From positions 1 to 64,000 of the forward strand of contig NZ_LZZT01000010.1 of the NCBI RefSeq assembly GCF_014170305.1: a stretch of 64,000 nt of DNA. Direction: 5' to 3'. Under the pieces are notes generated by a model. It was given only the letters and a program-made list of their open reading frames with translations. It was not told where the DNA came from and made no database searches. The stretch's first letter is position 1. Every line of letters starts with the position of its first letter. This document shows, piece by piece, positions 24,964 through 33,888 of this stretch. Source of the stretch: Achromobacter sp. UMC71. GTDB taxonomy: Bacteria > Pseudomonadota > Gammaproteobacteria > Burkholderiales > Burkholderiaceae_B. A program made the translations under genes and the position numbers.

Positions 24964-26336
24964 TACACCGCGATCACCAGGAAGACCGACAGCGTCGAGA
25001 TCAGGGTGATGGCGAAGATGTCGCCATAGGACTGGCGGTGGGTCAGGCCGGTGACGGCCAGCAGGGTGATGACGGCGCCGTTGTGCGGCAGGGTGTCCAT
25101 GCCGCCGCTGGCCATGGCGGCGATCCGGTGCAGCACGTCCATGGGAATGCCGGCTGCGTTGGCGCTGTCGATGAAGGTCTGCGCCATGGCCGCCAGGGCG
25201 ATGCTCATGCCGCCGGACGCCGATCCGGTGATGCCCGCCAGCGAGGTCACCGCCACCGCTTCGCCCACCAGCGGATCGGGGATGGCCTTGAGCGCGCTGG
25301 CCACCATCAGAAAGCCTGGTAGCGCGGCGATGACGCCGCCAAAGCCGTATTCGGCGGCGGTGTTCATGGACGCCAGCAGGGCGCCGGACACGGCGCTTTT
25401 GCTGCCCTCGGCGAAGTGCGCCTTGATGCTGGAAAACGAGAACGCCAGGATGGTGAAGATGCCCGCGATCAGCGCGCCCATCACGGCCCACAAGGCCACC
25501 TGGTCGGCGGCATTGACGGGCAGGGGCTGGGGCAGGCCGGGCAGCTCGACCTGGGCGCCGGCGGGGTACCAGCCCGGAATCCAGCGGGTCAGCAGGAAGT
25601 TGACCACGCCCACGACCACCAGCGGCAACAGCGCCACCAGCGGATGGTGTTCGCGTCCGTCCGGGGGCGTGGCCGGTTCGTTGCGTAGCTCGGTGCCGTA
25701 GGTTTCGCCCGCGGCGGCGGCGCGCTTGCGGCGCCATTCCAGATAGCTGATGCCGGCGGTCAGCGTGAAAGCCGAGCCGATCAGCCCCAGCCAGGGCGCG
25801 GCCCAGGTGGTGGTCTCGAAGAAGGTGGTGGGGATGATGTTCTGGATCTGCGGCGTGCCGGGCAGTGCGGTCATCGTGAAGGTGAACGCGCCCAGTGCGA
25901 TGGCGCCGGGCATCAGGCGTTTGGGGATGCCGCCCTGGCGGAACATCTCGGCCGCGAAGGGGTAGACGGCGAACACCACCACGAACAACGATACGCCGCC
26001 GTAGGTCAGCACGGCGCACACCAGCACGATGGCCATGATGGCGCGCTCGGCGCCGATCAGCCGCAGCACGGCCTGCACGATGGCGCGAGAAAAGCCCGAC
26101 AGCTCGATCAGCTTGCCGAAAACGGCGCCCAACAGGAAGACGGGGAAGTAGAGCTTGGCGAAGCCCGCCATGCGCTCCATGAAGATGCCCGAGAACACGG
26201 GCGCCAGCGCAGACGGGTCTGTCAGCAGCACCGCGCCCATGGCTGCGATGGGCGCGCAAAGAATCACGCTGTAGCCTCGATACGCCGCCAGCATCAAGAA
26301 CGCCAGCGCCGCCACCACGATAAACAATCCGGTCAT
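24942..26336 (-). CDS. GntP-family permease
   Basis: Secondary transporter of 464 residues with about 12 hydrophobic segments. The GntP-type features include YGGVSLFVVVFAVYPFA, the loop ALGAFTFTMTALPGTPQIQN, and TGSASGGMSIAL with GGMDTLPHNGAVITLL near the C-terminus. Members carry gluconate, hydroxybutyrate, or other small hydroxy acids. Start ATG 26336; the longer open frame to 26900 overlaps the kinase gene antisense-free but has no family similarity. The gene is preceded by an inverted repeat at 26357-26386. Its substrate is unknown. Confidence 0.87.
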   Translation of the reverse strand: MTGLFIVVAALAFLMLAAYRGYSVILCAPIAAMGAVLLTDPSALAPVFSGIFMERMAGFAKLYFPVFLLGAVFGKLIELSGFSRAIVQAVLRLIGAERAIMAIVLVCAVLTYGGVSLFVVVFAVYPFAAEMFRQGGIPKRLMPGAIALGAFTFTMTALPGTPQIQNIIPTTFFETTTWAAPWLGLIGSAFTLTAGISYLEWRRKRAAAAGETYGTELRNEPATPPDGREHHPLVALLPLVVVGVVNFLLTRWIPGWYPAGAQVELPGLPQPLPVNAADQVALWAVMGALIAGIFTILAFSFSSIKAHFAEGSKSAVSGALLASMNTAAEYGFGGVIAALPGFLMVASALKAIPDPLVGEAVAVTSLAGITGSASGGMSIALAAMAQTFIDSANAAGIPMDVLHRIAAMASGGMDTLPHNGAVITLLAVTGLTHRQSYGDIFAITLISTLSVFLVIAVYYLTGIV

Positions 26337-26356
26337 CCGGTACTCCTGGAATGAGA

Positions 26357-26386
26357 GGTTAAGGGGTGTGGAGCTACACCTTAACC
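26357..26386. promoter_or_regulatory. Inverted repeat upstream of the GntP permease
   Basis: GGTTAAGG (26357-26364) and CCTTAACC (26379-26386) lie 21 bases upstream of the permease start. This position would block transcription or shape the 5' leader, so it is a plausible operator. Confidence 0.45.
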
Positions 26387-26418
26387 GATCGATCCGGATG
26401 GTCGTTTGACAGGGGGCA

Positions 26419-26449
26419 GGCTGCGGCCCGTCGTGGTTGGGCCGCAGCC
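26419..26449 (-). terminator. Hairpin just after the kinase gene
   Basis: Arms GGCTGCGGCCC (26419-26429) and GGGCCGCAGCC (26439-26449) form an 11-bp perfect stem with a 9-base loop, starting 4 bases beyond the stop of the kinase gene on the minus strand. No U-tract follows. Confidence 0.55.
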
Positions 26450-26452
26450 GCG

Positions 26453-27262
26453 CTAGCCTTCGAGCAGCGCCTGCGCTTGCGCGGCGATGTTCAGGTCGAT
26501 CGCCGCGTCGTCGCCGTCGCCCAGGAACCAGGCGGCCGACAGTCCGCACCAGGCCACCACCCATTGCAGCAGGCGGCGGCGGTCCAGGCCGGATTCTTCG
26601 ACAATGATGTCCAGACGGCGCTCGAAGCGCCCCGGCACGATGGCCACGGGCGGGTTCGGGTCGGCCAGGTCCGGGTTGCAGAACACATTGGCGTAATCGA
26701 AGCCGCGGTCGCCATGGAGCCGCTTGGGGTCGATGACCAGCCAGCCGCGTTCGCCGAAATCCAGGATGTTGTCGTGATGCACGTCGCCATGCAGCACGAC
26801 CGGGTCTTGCGGGTGGTCCAGCAGGGCGCGGGCGTGGCGGGCGCTGTGCGCCAGGATGCCGCCGCGCGCCTGCGCCATGGGCCACAGGTCGACGAACCAT
26901 TCTTCCAGCGGGCGCAGGGGCGGCAAGGCCTGGGCGCGCGGCGCATGCAGCTCGCGCAGCACGCCGCAGATGATGCGGGTGGCGTCGTCGTCGCGGCCGT
27001 TGCGGGCGTAGGCGGCCAGCGACCGCGTGCCGGTGGCGCGTTCCAGCAGGATGGCGTGGTCATCGTGCGCCAGCACCCGCGCCGCGCCGCGGCCGTTCCA
27101 CCAGGTCATCAGCACGCCGCCCTGGCGCTCGTCTTCCTCGACCGACACCTTCAGCATCGCGGGCACGCCGTCCTGGCGCACCGGCAGCAGCCGCGCGGCG
27201 GGGGTGGTGATAGGGGCGCCGTCAGGCACGAGGTTCCAGCGGGAGAGGTAGGTGTCGAACAT
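26453..27262 (-). CDS. APH(6)-like aminoglycoside/hydroxyurea phosphotransferase family kinase
   Basis: Kinase of 269 residues in the family of streptomycin 6-phosphotransferases and hydroxyurea kinase. The catalytic loop is VLHGDVHHDNILDFG and the metal-binding motif is WLVIDPKRLHGDRGFDYANV. The N-terminal lobe has MLKVSVEEDE with the ATP-contacting Lys and the hinge region ILLERATG. Such chromosomal genes are often intrinsic and need not give resistance. It has no mobile-element neighbours and its base composition matches the surroundings. Start ATG 27262. Confidence 0.85.
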   Translation of the reverse strand: MFDTYLSRWNLVPDGAPITTPAARLLPVRQDGVPAMLKVSVEEDERQGGVLMTWWNGRGAARVLAHDDHAILLERATGTRSLAAYARNGRDDDATRIICGVLRELHAPRAQALPPLRPLEEWFVDLWPMAQARGGILAHSARHARALLDHPQDPVVLHGDVHHDNILDFGERGWLVIDPKRLHGDRGFDYANVFCNPDLADPNPPVAIVPGRFERRLDIIVEESGLDRRRLLQWVVAWCGLSAAWFLGDGDDAAIDLNIAAQAQALLEG

Positions 27263-27341
27263 GGCGGGAGCGGGGCTGCGGGACTCCTATAGTAAAAGGT
27301 CCGGGAACACCCGGTTTTCAGCGGCGTCGTTGCGCTTCGAT

Positions 27342-27367
27342 TTTTTGTATGCAAAAATATACAAAAA
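27342..27367. promoter_or_regulatory. Candidate GntR operator
   Basis: TTTTTGTAT (27342-27350) and ATACAAAAA (27359-27367) form a perfect dyad 16 bases before the gntR start. Inside it, TTTTG-TATG-CAAAA is a second dyad. Both resemble TTG-N4-CAA sites of FCD-type GntR proteins, suggesting autorepression of the operon. Confidence 0.6.
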
Positions 27368-27382
27368 TCAGCCGAGACTCGT

Positions 27383-28015
27383 ATGCCCATCGTCAAGAGC
27401 AATTCGCAGGCCTTTGCTGCCTACAACGAGATCAAGCGCCGCATCCTGGCGGGGATGTTCACGGCCAGCGACCGCCTGCGCGAAGTCGAGGTCGCCGGCC
27501 TGCTCGACATGGGGCGCACGCCGGTGCGCGAAGCGCTCAAGCGCATCCAGGACGAAGGCCTGATCACGCACGAGCCCGGCCGGGGCCTGGTGGTGACCAC
27601 CATGGACCAGCAGGAAGTCGGCGAGCTCTACTCCATGCGCGAAGTGCTCGAGGGCTCGGCCGCCGCCTTCGCCGCGCGCCACGCAACCCCCGCCGATGTC
27701 GCCCACATGCAGGCCATTCTCGATGAGGGCGACGGCGGCGACCCTGTTGCGCAGAATCTGCGCTTTCACGAAGCCATCTACAGCGCCGCGCATAACCGCT
27801 ATCTGATCCGGTCGCTGCAATCGTTGACCGAGACCACCTATCTGCTGGGGCGCAGCACGCTCAGTGCGCCCGAGCGCGCCCGCCGCTCCAACGAAGAACA
27901 TCAGACCATCGTGGACGCCATCCGCGCCCGCGACGAGCAAGGCGCGCAAGACGCCGCTCGCCACCATATTCACCAGGCCCTGCTGGAACGCCTAAAGATG
28001 CTGCGCCAGGGATAA
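27383..28015 (+). CDS. GntR-family regulator, FCD subfamily
   Basis: Regulator of 210 residues. The winged HTH reads YNEIKRRILAGMFTASDRLREVEVAGLLDMGRTPVREALKRIQDEGLI in outline, with the GRTPVREAL recognition helix. The FCD domain follows (YSMREVLEGSAAAFAARHAT; FHEAIYSAAHNRYL; EEHQTIVDAIRARD) with the conserved His/Asp metal site. It is the first gene of a five-gene plus-strand cluster of two Bug receptors and two enzymes, and probably represses that cluster through the dyad at 27342-27367. Confidence 0.9.
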   Translation: MPIVKSNSQAFAAYNEIKRRILAGMFTASDRLREVEVAGLLDMGRTPVREALKRIQDEGLITHEPGRGLVVTTMDQQEVGELYSMREVLEGSAAAFAARHATPADVAHMQAILDEGDGGDPVAQNLRFHEAIYSAAHNRYLIRSLQSLTETTYLLGRSTLSAPERARRSNEEHQTIVDAIRARDEQGAQDAARHHIHQALLERLKMLRQG

Positions 28016-28042
28016 GCGCGGCCGTCGATCGGAGACAAATCG

Positions 28043-29029
28043 ATGAGCAAGTCCCAAGTATCCCCGCAGCGTCTGCTGGCGGGGCTGGCCCTGCTTTTGC
28101 CCGCGTTTTGCGCGCCGGCCATGGCGGCCGACGTCTACCCCAGCCGGCCCATCACGCTGGTGGTGCCTTTTTCGGCGGGCGGCGGCACGGACAGCATCGC
28201 GCGCGACATGGCGCGCACCCTGGCCGACAAGCTGGGCCAGTCCGTCGTCGTGGAGAACCGGGGCGGCGGGGGCGGCTCGATCGGCGCCGGCATGGTCGCC
28301 AATGCGCGTCCCGATGGCTATACGCTGCTGTTCGCGACGTCGACCTTCGTGACCAACGCCGCCGCGGGCATCAGCACCAGCTATGACGTGCTCAAGTCCT
28401 TTGCGCCCATCGCGATGCTGGGACGGGGCCCCTTGTTCGTGGTGACGGCCAAAGACCTGAAGCTGCGCTCCGTTGCCGATCTGCGCAAGCTTGCCGCCAC
28501 GCCCGAAGCCAACTTGAATTTCTGCTCGGCCGGCAACGGCAGCATCAACCACCTGGCCGGCGAATTGTTCAAGCAGAAGGCGAACGCGGTGATGACGCAC
28601 GTGCCCTACAAGGGCAGCGGTCCGGCCACGGTCGACCTGCTGGCCGGACGCGTGCAGGTGTTCTTCGCGACCGTTCCCACCATCCTGTCGCAAGTGCGCG
28701 ATCAGCGCGTGGATCTGCTGGCGGTGACCGGCAAGACGCGCTCGCCGCTGTTTCCCGACACCCCGACCGTGGCCGAAGCGGGCGTCGCCGATTTCGACAT
28801 CACGACCTGGTGGGGGGTGCTGGCCCCGGCTGGCACGCCGTCCGACGTCGTGGGCAAGCTGAACCAGGCCATCAATGCCGCTGCGTCCGACACGCTGGTG
28901 CGCGAGCGCTTGCAGCACGAGGGCGCGCAGGCGATCAGCGGTTCGCCCGACGACTTCGGCCAGGCCCTGTCGGCCGAGCTGCGGATGTGGCGTGGCGTCG
29001 TCCAGCAATCCGGCATGGCGCTGGATTGA
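28043..29029 (+). CDS. Bug-family substrate-binding protein
   Basis: Periplasmic receptor of 328 residues with a signal peptide ending near APAMAADVYPSRP. The motifs PITLVVPFSAGGGTDSIARD, VVVENRGGGGGSIGAGMV, ARPDGYTLLF and VPYKGSGPATVDLLAGRVQ are those of Bug proteins. It follows the GntR gene by 27 bases with GGAGAC upstream. A second Bug gene follows directly, so this operon can recognise two ligands, or two forms of one. Confidence 0.92.
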   Translation: MSKSQVSPQRLLAGLALLLPAFCAPAMAADVYPSRPITLVVPFSAGGGTDSIARDMARTLADKLGQSVVVENRGGGGGSIGAGMVANARPDGYTLLFATSTFVTNAAAGISTSYDVLKSFAPIAMLGRGPLFVVTAKDLKLRSVADLRKLAATPEANLNFCSAGNGSINHLAGELFKQKANAVMTHVPYKGSGPATVDLLAGRVQVFFATVPTILSQVRDQRVDLLAVTGKTRSPLFPDTPTVAEAGVADFDITTWWGVLAPAGTPSDVVGKLNQAINAAASDTLVRERLQHEGAQAISGSPDDFGQALSAELRMWRGVVQQSGMALD

Positions 29030-29061
29030 TGCGCCCCGCATAAGCACACGAAGGAGACCTC

Positions 29062-30066
29062 ATGAGCCAGACCTCTGAACCATACAGCCCGTCGCGCCGG
29101 CGCCTGCTGCAAGGCGCCGCGGCCGGATGGGCCTGCGCCCTGGCCGGCGCGGCCCGCGCCGCCGACTCCTATCCCGCCAGACCGGTGACGTTGGTCGTGC
29201 CCTACGCGCCTGGCGGACAGGGCGATGTGTTCGCCCGCATTCTGGCCGAACGCCTGGGCACGGAATTCAACCAGACCGTCATCGTCGAAAACCGTCCCGG
29301 CGCATCCGGCGCGGTGGGCTCCCGGCTGGTGCTGCGCGCGCCCGCCGACGGCTACACGCTGCTGCTGGGCCAGACCGGCGAGATCGCGGTCAATCCCTAT
29401 GCCATGAAAGCGCTGGGCTACGACCCCTTACGTGAATTTGCCCCGGTGATCCTGGTGGGCGATTCCCCGCTGGTTCTGGCGGTGCCGGAAAAATCGCCCT
29501 ACGCGGACCTGGGGGCGCTGATCGCCGCCGCCCGCGCCAAGCCGGACGCCCTGGCCTATGCCTCGTCGGGCACCGCCACGCCGGGACACCTGGCCGCGGC
29601 CGCGCTGGCGCTGGGGACGCAAACCCGCATGCTGCACGCCCCGTACAAGGGCGCTGGCCAGGCCATGTCGGATTTGCTCGGTGGCCACGTGGACTTCTTC
29701 TTTTCCAGCGCATCCGCGGTCATGCCGCACCTGAATAGCGGGCGCTTGCGGGCGCTGGCCGTGTCCTCGCGGGAGCGGCTTGGCGTGTTGCCCCAGGTGC
29801 CGACGGTCAGCGAGGCCGCTGTGCCGGACTTTCAGTTCAGCCTGTGGGGCGGCGTGTTCGCGCCTGCGCAGACGCCCGCTGCTATCGTGGAGTTGCTGAA
29901 CACCAAGCTGAACGCCATCCTGGCCGAACCCGCGATCAAGTCGCGCCTGGAAGGCGATGGGGCCGCGGTGCGTCCGAACTCCACCCAGCAATTCACCGCT
30001 TTCGTGCGCGGCGAAGCCGCCAAGTATCAACGCCTGGTGCAAGCCACCGGGATCCAGGTCGAATAA
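29062..30066 (+). CDS. Bug-family substrate-binding protein (second in tandem)
   Basis: Receptor of 334 residues. The N-terminus has SRRRLLQGAAAG followed by a hydrophobic run, which could be a Tat signal, unlike the Sec-type signal of the gene before it. It then shows PVTLVVPYAPGGQGDVFARI, VIVENRPGASGAVGS, PADGYTLLLG and APYKGAGQAMSDLLGG. Start ATG 29062 follows GAAGGAGACC. It is clearly diverged from its neighbour, so the pair is not a recent duplication. Confidence 0.92.
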   Translation: MSQTSEPYSPSRRRLLQGAAAGWACALAGAARAADSYPARPVTLVVPYAPGGQGDVFARILAERLGTEFNQTVIVENRPGASGAVGSRLVLRAPADGYTLLLGQTGEIAVNPYAMKALGYDPLREFAPVILVGDSPLVLAVPEKSPYADLGALIAAARAKPDALAYASSGTATPGHLAAAALALGTQTRMLHAPYKGAGQAMSDLLGGHVDFFFSSASAVMPHLNSGRLRALAVSSRERLGVLPQVPTVSEAAVPDFQFSLWGGVFAPAQTPAAIVELLNTKLNAILAEPAIKSRLEGDGAAVRPNSTQQFTAFVRGEAAKYQRLVQATGIQVE

Positions 30067-30099
30067 GCCTGACCGCTCAACCCAACAGGAACACGCTCC

Positions 30100-31161
30100 A
30101 TGAAAATCGTTGTACTCCCCGGCGACGGTATCGGCCCCGAAACCATGGCGGTCGCCGTCGATGTGCTGGACGCCGCCTCGCGCCGCTTCGGCCTGGGCCT
30201 TCGCTTTGACCACGACATAGCGGGCCATGACAGCCTGAAGCAGCACGGCGCGACCGTGACGCCCGCGCTGCTGGAAAAGGTCAAGGCCGCCGACGGCCTG
30301 ATGCTGGGCCCCATGGCTACCTATGACTTCAAGGACGAGGCCCGCGGCGAGATCAATCCGTCGATGTATTTCCGCAAGAACCTCGACCTGCACGCCAATA
30401 TCCGCCCGGCCAGAACCTATCCCGGCATGAACGCGCGCCTGGGGGAGTTCGACCTGGTGGTGGTGCGCGAGAACACCGAAGGCTTCTATGCCGACCGCAA
30501 CATTGCTTCCGGCGGCAGCGAAATGCTGATCACGCCGGACGTAGTGGTGTCGCTGCGCCGCATTACCCGGCAGTGCTGCGAGCGCATCGCGCGCACGGCG
30601 TTCGAGCTGGCCATGACGCGCAATAAGCACGTCACGATGGTGCACAAGGCCAATGTGCTCAAGCTGGGCGACGGCATGTTCCTGGAGATGTGCCGCCAGG
30701 TGGCGCAGGAATTTCCGGATGTGCGCGTGGACGATGTGATCGTCGACGCCATGATGGCGCACGTGGTGCGCGCGCCGCAGCGCTATGACGTCATCGTCAC
30801 CACCAACATGTTCGGCGACATCCTGTCGGACCTGACGGCTGAGCTGTCGGGCAGCCTGGGGTTGGGCGGATCGCTGAATGCGGGACGCGACTACGCGATG
30901 GGGCAGGCGGCCCATGGGTCCGCGCCCGATATCGCTGGCCAGAACATCGCCAATCCGATCTCGCTCATCCTGTCGGGCGCGATGCTGCTGAACTGGCATG
31001 GCCAGAAGACCAGCCAGCCGCAATTCCTGCAGGCGGCCGCGGCGATCGAACGCACCATCGCCGATACCATCCTGGCGGGGGAATGCACCCGTGATGTGGG
31101 CGGCACGCTGGGCACGCGCGAAGCCGGCGCGGCGTTCGTGGCCCGTTTGTCGGCGGCTTGA
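30100..31161 (+). CDS. Isocitrate/isopropylmalate dehydrogenase family enzyme
   Basis: NAD(P)-dependent beta-decarboxylating dehydrogenase of 353 residues acting on a 2-hydroxy-dicarboxylate. Motifs in order: LPGDGIGPETM; NLDLHANIRPARTYPG (substrate Arg residues); FDLVVVRENTEGFY (Tyr); HKANVLKLGDGMF (catalytic Lys); VDAMMAHVVRAPQRYDVIVTTNMFGDILSDL in parts (metal Asp residues); and AHGSAPDIAGQNIANP. The gene is not near leuCD, so leucine synthesis is unlikely. With two Bug receptors and an amidohydrolase it suggests catabolism of a tartrate-, malate- or citrate-like acid. Confidence 0.9.
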   Translation: MKIVVLPGDGIGPETMAVAVDVLDAASRRFGLGLRFDHDIAGHDSLKQHGATVTPALLEKVKAADGLMLGPMATYDFKDEARGEINPSMYFRKNLDLHANIRPARTYPGMNARLGEFDLVVVRENTEGFYADRNIASGGSEMLITPDVVVSLRRITRQCCERIARTAFELAMTRNKHVTMVHKANVLKLGDGMFLEMCRQVAQEFPDVRVDDVIVDAMMAHVVRAPQRYDVIVTTNMFGDILSDLTAELSGSLGLGGSLNAGRDYAMGQAAHGSAPDIAGQNIANPISLILSGAMLLNWHGQKTSQPQFLQAAAAIERTIADTILAGECTRDVGGTLGTREAGAAFVARLSAA

Positions 31162-31163
31162 GC

Positions 31164-32036
31164 ATGCCTGCGGCCATGCTTCCCGCCCATGCCTGCGACT
31201 GCCACGTGCACGTGGTGGCGCCGCAGGCCGGCTATCCGATGACGGCCGATCGCCCCTACACACCGGGCCCGGCCTCGGTCACGGACTTGAGGGCGCACCT
31301 GGCCCGCCTGGGCCTGGCGCATGCCGTGATCGTGCAACCCAGCATCTACGGCACCGACAACCGCCTGCTGATCGACAGTCTGCATGCGCTTGACGGCGCC
31401 GCGCGCGGCGTGGCGGTGCTGGACACCGACGTGACCGATGCGGAATTGGTCCGGCTGCATGATGCCGGCGTGCGCGGAGTGCGGGTCAATCTTGAAAGCG
31501 TGGGCGCGAGCGATCCGGCGTCGGTCCGCCGGGCGCTGGCGGCCTGGGCTGGCCGTCTTGCGGGGCAGGGCTGGCACATCCAGATCTACGCCTCGCTGGA
31601 CGCCATCGCGTCGGCGGCGCCGGCGTTCGGCCGTTTGCCGGTGCCGGTGGTGCTGGATCATTTCGCGATGATTCCGGCGCATGCGTCCTTGGATGACCCG
31701 CGGGTGCAGGCCGTGCTGCAACGGGTGGGCGACGGCAGTGCCTATATCAAGCTGTCGGCTTCCTACCGGGTCTGTCCGGATCCGGCCGACCTTGCCCAGG
31801 CCTCACGGCTGGCCGCGTTGGCGCAGGCCATCGTGCGCTGCAATCCGGAACGGGTGCTCTGGGCCAGCGACTGGCCGCATACCCAGCGCGAACCGGGCAA
31901 GCCGGCCACCGAGGTCAGCGCCTATCGCCGTGTTCCGGCGCAAGGCCTGCGCGCCGAACTGAACGCGTGGCTGCCGCAAGCTGCCACGCGGCGGCAGGTG
32001 CTGACGGCAAATCCCGCGGTGCTGTACGGCCTGTAA
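31164..32036 (+). CDS. Amidohydrolase family protein, 2-pyrone-4,6-dicarboxylate lactonase-like
   Basis: Metal-dependent hydrolase of about 290 residues. It has DCHVHVVAP near the N-terminus (strand-1 HxH), VIVQPSIYGTDN, VLDHFAM with a His in the middle, and WASDWPHTQREPG with the conserved Asp at the C-terminal end. This pattern is that of the PDC lactonase (LigI)/TIM-barrel amidohydrolase_2 group. ATG 31164 is preferred over a TTG at 31158 that overlaps the previous stop. It is the last gene of the operon and is followed by a terminator. Confidence 0.85.
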   Translation: MPAAMLPAHACDCHVHVVAPQAGYPMTADRPYTPGPASVTDLRAHLARLGLAHAVIVQPSIYGTDNRLLIDSLHALDGAARGVAVLDTDVTDAELVRLHDAGVRGVRVNLESVGASDPASVRRALAAWAGRLAGQGWHIQIYASLDAIASAAPAFGRLPVPVVLDHFAMIPAHASLDDPRVQAVLQRVGDGSAYIKLSASYRVCPDPADLAQASRLAALAQAIVRCNPERVLWASDWPHTQREPGKPATEVSAYRRVPAQGLRAELNAWLPQAATRRQVLTANPAVLYGL

Positions 32037-32043
32037 CGATCAG

Positions 32044-32063
32044 CCGCCGCGCGGCGGATTTTT
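32044..32063 (+). terminator. Rho-independent terminator of the GntR-Bug-Bug operon
   Basis: A compact stem CCGCC (32044-32048) with loop GCGC and arm GGCGG (32053-32057) is followed by ATTTTT. It begins 8 bases after the amidohydrolase stop. Confidence 0.7.
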
Positions 32064-32134
32064 CGCGTCCGCCACTGGTTGCGTCCGGACATCACCCCAG
32101 GCCGTGCCGGTCATGGCGGCCCGCGGGCGGGGGC

Positions 32135-32665
32135 CTAGGGGCGGATAGCGTCCGGATCCGAGGCCTGCGCCATCAGCGCCGCGGCCTTGCGCGCGATGCT
32201 GGCCACGCCGAAGCTGGTCGCCAGCGCCTGGCCGTCCAGCTCGGCCAGCGGCACCCAGCGGGCGTCCTGAGCGTCGTCGCCGGCCACCGGTTCGCCGGAC
32301 TGCCAGCGGCATAGCACGGCGATCAGGATGAAGTGCCGGCGCAGCGCGCCGCTGTTGTCGCGGTCGAACACGTCGACGGCGTCAAAGACCCGCAGCGGTT
32401 CGGCGCGCACGCCGCATTCTTCGAAGAGCTCGCGCACGGCGGCGTCTTCCAGGCGCTCGCCTGCGTCGATCTTGCCGCCGGGAAAGGCCCAGCGGTGCTG
32501 GTCGGGCGGGTTGGCGCGCTGCACCAGCAGGATGTGGCCGTCGCGCACCACGGCGGCGATGGTGGCGGCGATGGGGCGTTGCGGGGGGGATTGCACGGGA
32601 ACTCCGGAATGTAGTTGGCGGGGCGCGGGCGGCGGCATGGCAGGTTCGCGTTGCAATCTGGCCAT
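32135..32665 (-). CDS. Nudix hydrolase
   Basis: Pyrophosphohydrolase of up to 176 residues; the true start may be at an internal codon, since the first 30 residues are low-complexity. The Nudix box (GGKIDAGERLEDAAVREL followed by FEECG) contains all metal-binding residues. The sequence upstream, HILLVQRANPPDQHRWAFPGG, is like the general MutT/ADP-ribose group. It is transcribed toward the convergent operon and is probably a single gene. Substrate cannot be told from the motif. Confidence 0.87.
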   Translation of the reverse strand: MARLQREPAMPPPAPRQLHSGVPVQSPPQRPIAATIAAVVRDGHILLVQRANPPDQHRWAFPGGKIDAGERLEDAAVRELFEECGVRAEPLRVFDAVDVFDRDNSGALRRHFILIAVLCRWQSGEPVAGDDAQDARWVPLAELDGQALATSFGVASIARKAAALMAQASDPDAIRP

Positions 32666-32863
32666 AGGGTCTCCGGGTTCAGCCTGTTAATTTATCATCG
32701 ATCAATTCATGAGGCGATCACCGGCCGTTGGCAAGTCATCGTGCCAGGCCCTAGCGCAAATCCCGGTAGTGGCGCCGCGGCCCTTGGGGCACACTGTCAG
32801 CCGCGCCGCCACGAGCGCGATCGATAACGACAGGGCCCGCGCCTGGGCCCCCGGGGAAGCCGC

Positions 32864-33739
32864 ATGGACACGCCAGACCGCCAATTGCGCTATTTCGCGC
32901 GGATCGCGGAATTGAAATCGCTTTCGCGCGCCGCCGAAGACCTGGACCAGACCCAGTCGGGCCTGAGCCGCCAGCTGGCCGCGCTGGAGGCTTACGTGGG
33001 CAAGCCGCTGTTCGTGCGCACCGGCCGCGGCGTCGAACTGACCGAGGCCGGCACGCGCCTGCTGGACGGCATCTTGCCGGCCTACCGCAGCATCGACCAG
33101 ACACTGGAGGCGGTGCGCCAGCGCGAAGGCGTGACGCAGGGCTCGGTCCGGCTGGCCACGGTGCATACGCTCAGCTATTACTTCATGGCCGATGTGGTGG
33201 CGCAGTTCGTCAGCAGCCGCGAACACGTCAACCTGTCCGTCATGGGCCGCAGCTCGCCCGAGGTGGTGGCGCTGGTGGAAAGCGGCAAGGCCGATATCGG
33301 CTTTGTCTACGACGCGGCGGTGGCGTCCGACAACCTGGCGTCCGCGCCGCTGTTCGACGACGACATGTGCCTGATCGTGCGACGCGGGGTCGAGGTGGCG
33401 GACCGCGTCGACTTGGGCGCCATGGCGTTGCGGCTGGTGGGGTTTCCGCCGCACTACGCGCTGCGCAAGATGATCCACAGCGCCGGCCTGCAGCCTGAAT
33501 TCGTGGCCGAGGCCGAAACCATCGACGCCATGCTCAAGCTGGTGTCGTCCGGCGTGGGCGCCTGTATCCTGCCGTCGCGCATTCCCGAGAAGCTGCTGAC
33601 CGACTACGGACTGCGCAAGGTCGTCATCGCCAGCCCGGTGCTGCGGCGCCGGGTGGTGGCCATCACACTGGCCCAGCGCCAGCCGTTACCGCTGGTCGGT
33701 GAGCTGCTGGAATGCGCGCGCCGCATCGCGCGGGGGTAG
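32864..33739 (+). CDS. LysR-family transcriptional regulator
   Basis: Regulator of 291 residues beginning MDTPDRQLRYFARIAELKSL, with the HTH LSRAAEDLDQTQSGLSRQL. The effector domain contains MGRSSPEVVALVESGKADIGFVYD and a CILPSRIPEKL strand. It lies upstream of, and on the same strand as, the aldolase-transporter-isomerase operon, 149 bases before the aldolase start, and probably controls it. Confidence 0.88.
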   Translation: MDTPDRQLRYFARIAELKSLSRAAEDLDQTQSGLSRQLAALEAYVGKPLFVRTGRGVELTEAGTRLLDGILPAYRSIDQTLEAVRQREGVTQGSVRLATVHTLSYYFMADVVAQFVSSREHVNLSVMGRSSPEVVALVESGKADIGFVYDAAVASDNLASAPLFDDDMCLIVRRGVEVADRVDLGAMALRLVGFPPHYALRKMIHSAGLQPEFVAEAETIDAMLKLVSSGVGACILPSRIPEKLLTDYGLRKVVIASPVLRRRVVAITLAQRQPLPLVGELLECARRIARG

Positions 33740-33888
33740 GAGGCCGGGGGCAGGGTCAGACCCCACCCGTCGCGGCTTGCCGAATAGCTGCTATGACCCG
33801 CGCTGCATGGCTTGATGCGGCCAAGCTTTCCATACTGTTTTCCATGGCGCGGCGTCCGCCCGCGCCGTCCAGAAAAACAGGAGACAGC

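Noticed and set aside
31158..31163. TTG start for the amidohydrolase gene
   Set aside because: It overlaps the previous stop and adds only two residues; ATG 31164 is more likely.
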